64,000 nt of DNA, taken from assembly GCF_022354465.1 (NCBI RefSeq), contig NZ_CP092361.1, positions 744,001-808,000 of the forward strand. The letters run 5' to 3'. Of the stretch, positions 62,186-64,000 are shown piece by piece (position 1 is the stretch's first letter; every line of letters begins with the position of its first letter). Origin of the DNA: Wielerella bovis. GTDB lineage: Bacteria; Pseudomonadota; Gammaproteobacteria; Burkholderiales; Neisseriaceae. Both the position numbers and the translations under genes were made by a program. The notes beneath the pieces are model-generated. The model had not been told where the DNA came from. It made no database searches and saw only the letters and a program-made list of their open reading frames with translations.

Positions 62186-63577
62186 ATGAAACCCGACCTA
62201 AACCAAATTCTCTGTAAAGACCGCCATTTTCTGAGAACCGCTTTCAGGCAGCCTGAAAAATTCGGTGGCATAGAAAAAGTACAACAAAAATACGCCAAAT
62301 CCCACGAAATCTACCAAAAACGCCGCCAAAATCTGCCAACGCCCACTTTTGATGACAGCCTCCCTGTCCACGCCAAACGCGATGAAATTCGCGCTGCCAT
62401 CGCCGCCAACCAAGTTGTGATTATTTGTGGCGAAACAGGTTCGGGCAAAACCACGCAAATTCCCAAAATCTGCTTGGAATTGGGGCGCGGCGCGGCGGGT
62501 TTGATTGGACATACCCAACCACGCCGTTTGGCGGCGCGTTCGGTGGCAGAACGGATTGCGGAAGAATTGGGCAGCCCCATCGGTCAAGCGGTCGGCTACA
62601 AAGTGCGCTTCAACGACCAAATTTCACGCGATTCATCAATAAAATTGATGACAGACGGCATTTTGCTTGCCGAAACACAAACCGACCGTTTTTTAACCGC
62701 CTATGACACCATTATTATTGACGAAGCGCATGAACGCAGACTGAATATTGATTTTCTATTAGGCTATTTAAAACAATTACTTCCCTCTCGTCCCGACTTA
62801 AAAATCATCATCACGTCCGCTACAATTGACGCGGATAGATTTTCGCAACATTTCAACAACGCACCCGTGATTGAAGTAAGTGGGCGCACTTTCCCCGTAG
62901 AAATTTTGTATCGCCCCATCAATACTTTAGATGAAGACGAAGCGGAAATTGAAATCGCAGACGCAATTGTGGACGCGGCAGACGAATTGGCGCGTTTGGG
63001 CGAAGGCGATATTCTCGTTTTTTTGGCGGGCGAACGCGAAATCCGTGAAGCGGCAGAAGCCTTACGTAAATCGCCATTACGCAAAAATGACGACATTTTG
63101 CCGCTTTTTGCGCGATTATCGGCGCAAGAACAGCACAAAATCTTCCACCCAACGGGTTCGCAACGGCGCATTATTTTGGCGACCAATGTGGCGGAAACTT
63201 CGCTGACCGTGCCGCGCATTAAATATGTGATAGACACGGGTTTGGCGCGCGTCAAGCGTTATTCCGCAAGGGCAAAAGTGGAACAGTTGCACGTGGAGAA
63301 AATTTCGCAAGCGGCTGCGCGGCAGCGTTCGGGGCGATGTGGGCGCGTGGCGGCTGGCGTGGCAGTGCGTTTGTATGAAGAAAGTGATTTTAATCAAAGA
63401 CCTGCGTTTACCGACCCTGAAATCATTCGCAGCAATTTGGCGGCGGTGATTTTGCGGTTAATGGCATTGGGTTTTGGTAATATTGAAGAATTTCCGCTGT
63501 TGGATATGCCTGACCCACGCTATATCAATGACGGTTATCAGGTTTTATTGGAATTGGGCGCGATTGCGGAAGTTTGA
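62186..63577 (+). CDS. hrpA: ATP-dependent RNA helicase HrpA, truncated
   Basis: HrpA is a DEAH-box RNA helicase, normally about 1300 residues, involved in mRNA processing and ribosome rescue. Only 463 residues are present. The helicase core is complete: Walker [14 protein letters not shown] at about 82-94, DEAH at about 180-183, [31 protein letters not shown] and [12 protein letters not shown] near 390. It stops in the start of the winged-helix region (LELGAIAEV), so the HA2, OB-fold and DUF3418 parts are missing. The stop falls at a DUS and an opposite-strand gene follows. Start ATG 62186. The lost part may lie beyond the window. Confidence 0.88.
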   Translation: MKPDLNQILCKDRHFLRTAFRQPEKFGGIEKVQQKYAKSHEIYQKRRQNLPTPTFDDSLPVHAKRDEIRAAIAANQVVIICGETGSGKTTQIPKICLELGRGAAGLIGHTQPRRLAARSVAERIAEELGSPIGQAVGYKVRFNDQISRDSSIKLMTDGILLAETQTDRFLTAYDTIIIDEAHERRLNIDFLLGYLKQLLPSRPDLKIIITSATIDADRFSQHFNNAPVIEVSGRTFPVEILYRPINTLDEDEAEIEIADAIVDAADELARLGEGDILVFLAGEREIREAAEALRKSPLRKNDDILPLFARLSAQEQHKIFHPTGSQRRIILATNVAETSLTVPRIKYVIDTGLARVKRYSARAKVEQLHVEKISQAAARQRSGRCGRVAAGVAVRLYEESDFNQRPAFTDPEIIRSNLAAVILRLMALGFGNIEEFPLLDMPDPRYINDGYQVLLELGAIAEV

Positions 63578-63655
63578 TTTTTCAGGCTGCCTGAAAATGA
63601 ACAAAACTGCCTGAAAGCCAAACAAAATAAACTTTCAGGCAGCCTACAATTAAAA

Positions 63656-64000
63656 TTAACGCACAAATTCAACAGGAAAATCAGCAATGCGTTCCAAGAA
63701 AAAATAGTAATATTTGCCATTTTCTGCAACGGGTGGGAAACCTGTGGGCGATTTGCCATTCATCACTCCCATGAGCGTGTTGTCGTCCACTTTGCGAAAA
63801 TGGTCAAAAATTGGTGCACCATCGTAAACCATTGTGGCAGAAACTTTGCCACGAAATTCAATCATCCACAGCGAGCATTCGCCGTTCATCAGTTGATTGG
63901 CGTACAACTTGCCGTCTTCGTTGTAGCACACGAGCGGCGAGCCGTCTAATTGGCTGCGAAACCATTTGCCGAACCATTTTTGTTTTTTTAATTCGGGCGT
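63656..64000 (-). CDS. DUF4334 (GXWXG) domain protein, C-terminal part
   Basis: This gene runs off the right edge; 114 residues are visible. The reading frame is open to the last base. The sequence KWFGKWFRSQLDGSPLVCYN followed by IEFRGKVSATMVYDGAPIFD, HFRKVDDNTLMGVMNGK and YYYFFLERI matches the DUF4334 domain, usually preceded by a GXWXG domain. Its function is not known. It lies tail-to-tail with the truncated hrpA, with DUS copies near 63585 and 63633 between them. Codon use looks similar to its neighbours. Confidence 0.8.
   Translation of the reverse strand, partial: TPELKKQKWFGKWFRSQLDGSPLVCYNEDGKLYANQLMNGECSLWMIEFRGKVSATMVYDGAPIFDHFRKVDDNTLMGVMNGKSPTGFPPVAENGKYYYFFLERIADFPVEFVR

Overview
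The window is chromosomal DNA of a member of the Neisseriaceae. The main evidence is a 12-bp DNA uptake sequence (DUS), AGGCAGCCTGAA, or its reverse complement TTCAGGCTGCCT, scattered about once per kilobase and very often arranged as inverted pairs behind genes. That dialect is the one described for Kingella and close relatives; Neisseria sensu stricto uses a GCCGTCTGAA core. The overlapping palindrome TTCAGGCTGCCTGAA also occurs and satisfies the Simonsiella-type dialect. Gene content and order fit the family: rsmB-DUF4390-ntrY-ntrX, SPOR protein-dsbA, ubiK-comM, a single lolC/E-type permease with lolD, and a DUF502 gene near aspS. Genus is an inference; Kingella-like is the best guess.

Layout. 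0-2.5 kb: start of accB (cut by the window edge), a duplicated zinc-ribbon hypothetical, a Pcm-like methyltransferase and a rhodanese. 2.5-7.2 kb: lactate block with an lldP-type permease and a lutABC operon. 7.7-15.4 kb: priA, metF, a decayed IS630-type insertion sequence, metE with a visible MetR-type box, recO. 15.5-28.9 kb: recG, an EnvC-like protein, plsC, map, uppP, a SPOR protein with dsbA, ubiK-comM, metK, tyrB. 29-36.8 kb: nhaC, ppsA, a DUF350/SPFH pair, xerD, DUF3817, a roadblock/LC7 gene. 37-43 kb: guaA, a SIMPL protein, dksA, an HpnC-like synthase, a long intergenic region carrying a strong small-RNA candidate, and a Mip/FkpA-like lipoprotein. 43.3-48.8 kb: rsmB-DUF4390-ntrYX. 49-54.3 kb: an orphan pseudaminic acid synthase, the lol exporter, two identical tRNA-Thr genes, pldA. 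54.3-58.5 kb: a DUF502 gene and aspS separated by a small accessory insert (membrane proteins, VapD, an EVE/PUA-like protein, a large palindrome). 58.6-64 kb: glycerate kinase, an NRAMP-like transporter, a small hypothetical, a truncated hrpA, and a DUF4334 gene running off the end.

How the genes work together. Lactate uptake (lldP) and oxidation to pyruvate (lutABC) connect to ppsA, which makes PEP from pyruvate. metF supplies methyl-THF, metE makes methionine and metK makes SAM, so three consecutive steps of one-carbon metabolism lie in the window. Envelope biogenesis is well represented (uppP, EnvC-like, SPOR, dsbA, lolCD, plsC, pldA), as is DNA repair and transformation (priA, recO, recG, comM, xerD).

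Non-coding content is rich. There are seven 107-bp Correia/NEMIS-like elements in two sub-types, four short elements with IS5-like ends, a 169-bp imperfect palindrome, a 115-bp palindrome apparently inserted into a DUS, many DUS-pair terminators, and a promoter-to-terminator sRNA candidate with two anti-Shine-Dalgarno motifs at about 41.44-41.52 kb. No rRNA, CRISPR array or prophage was seen.
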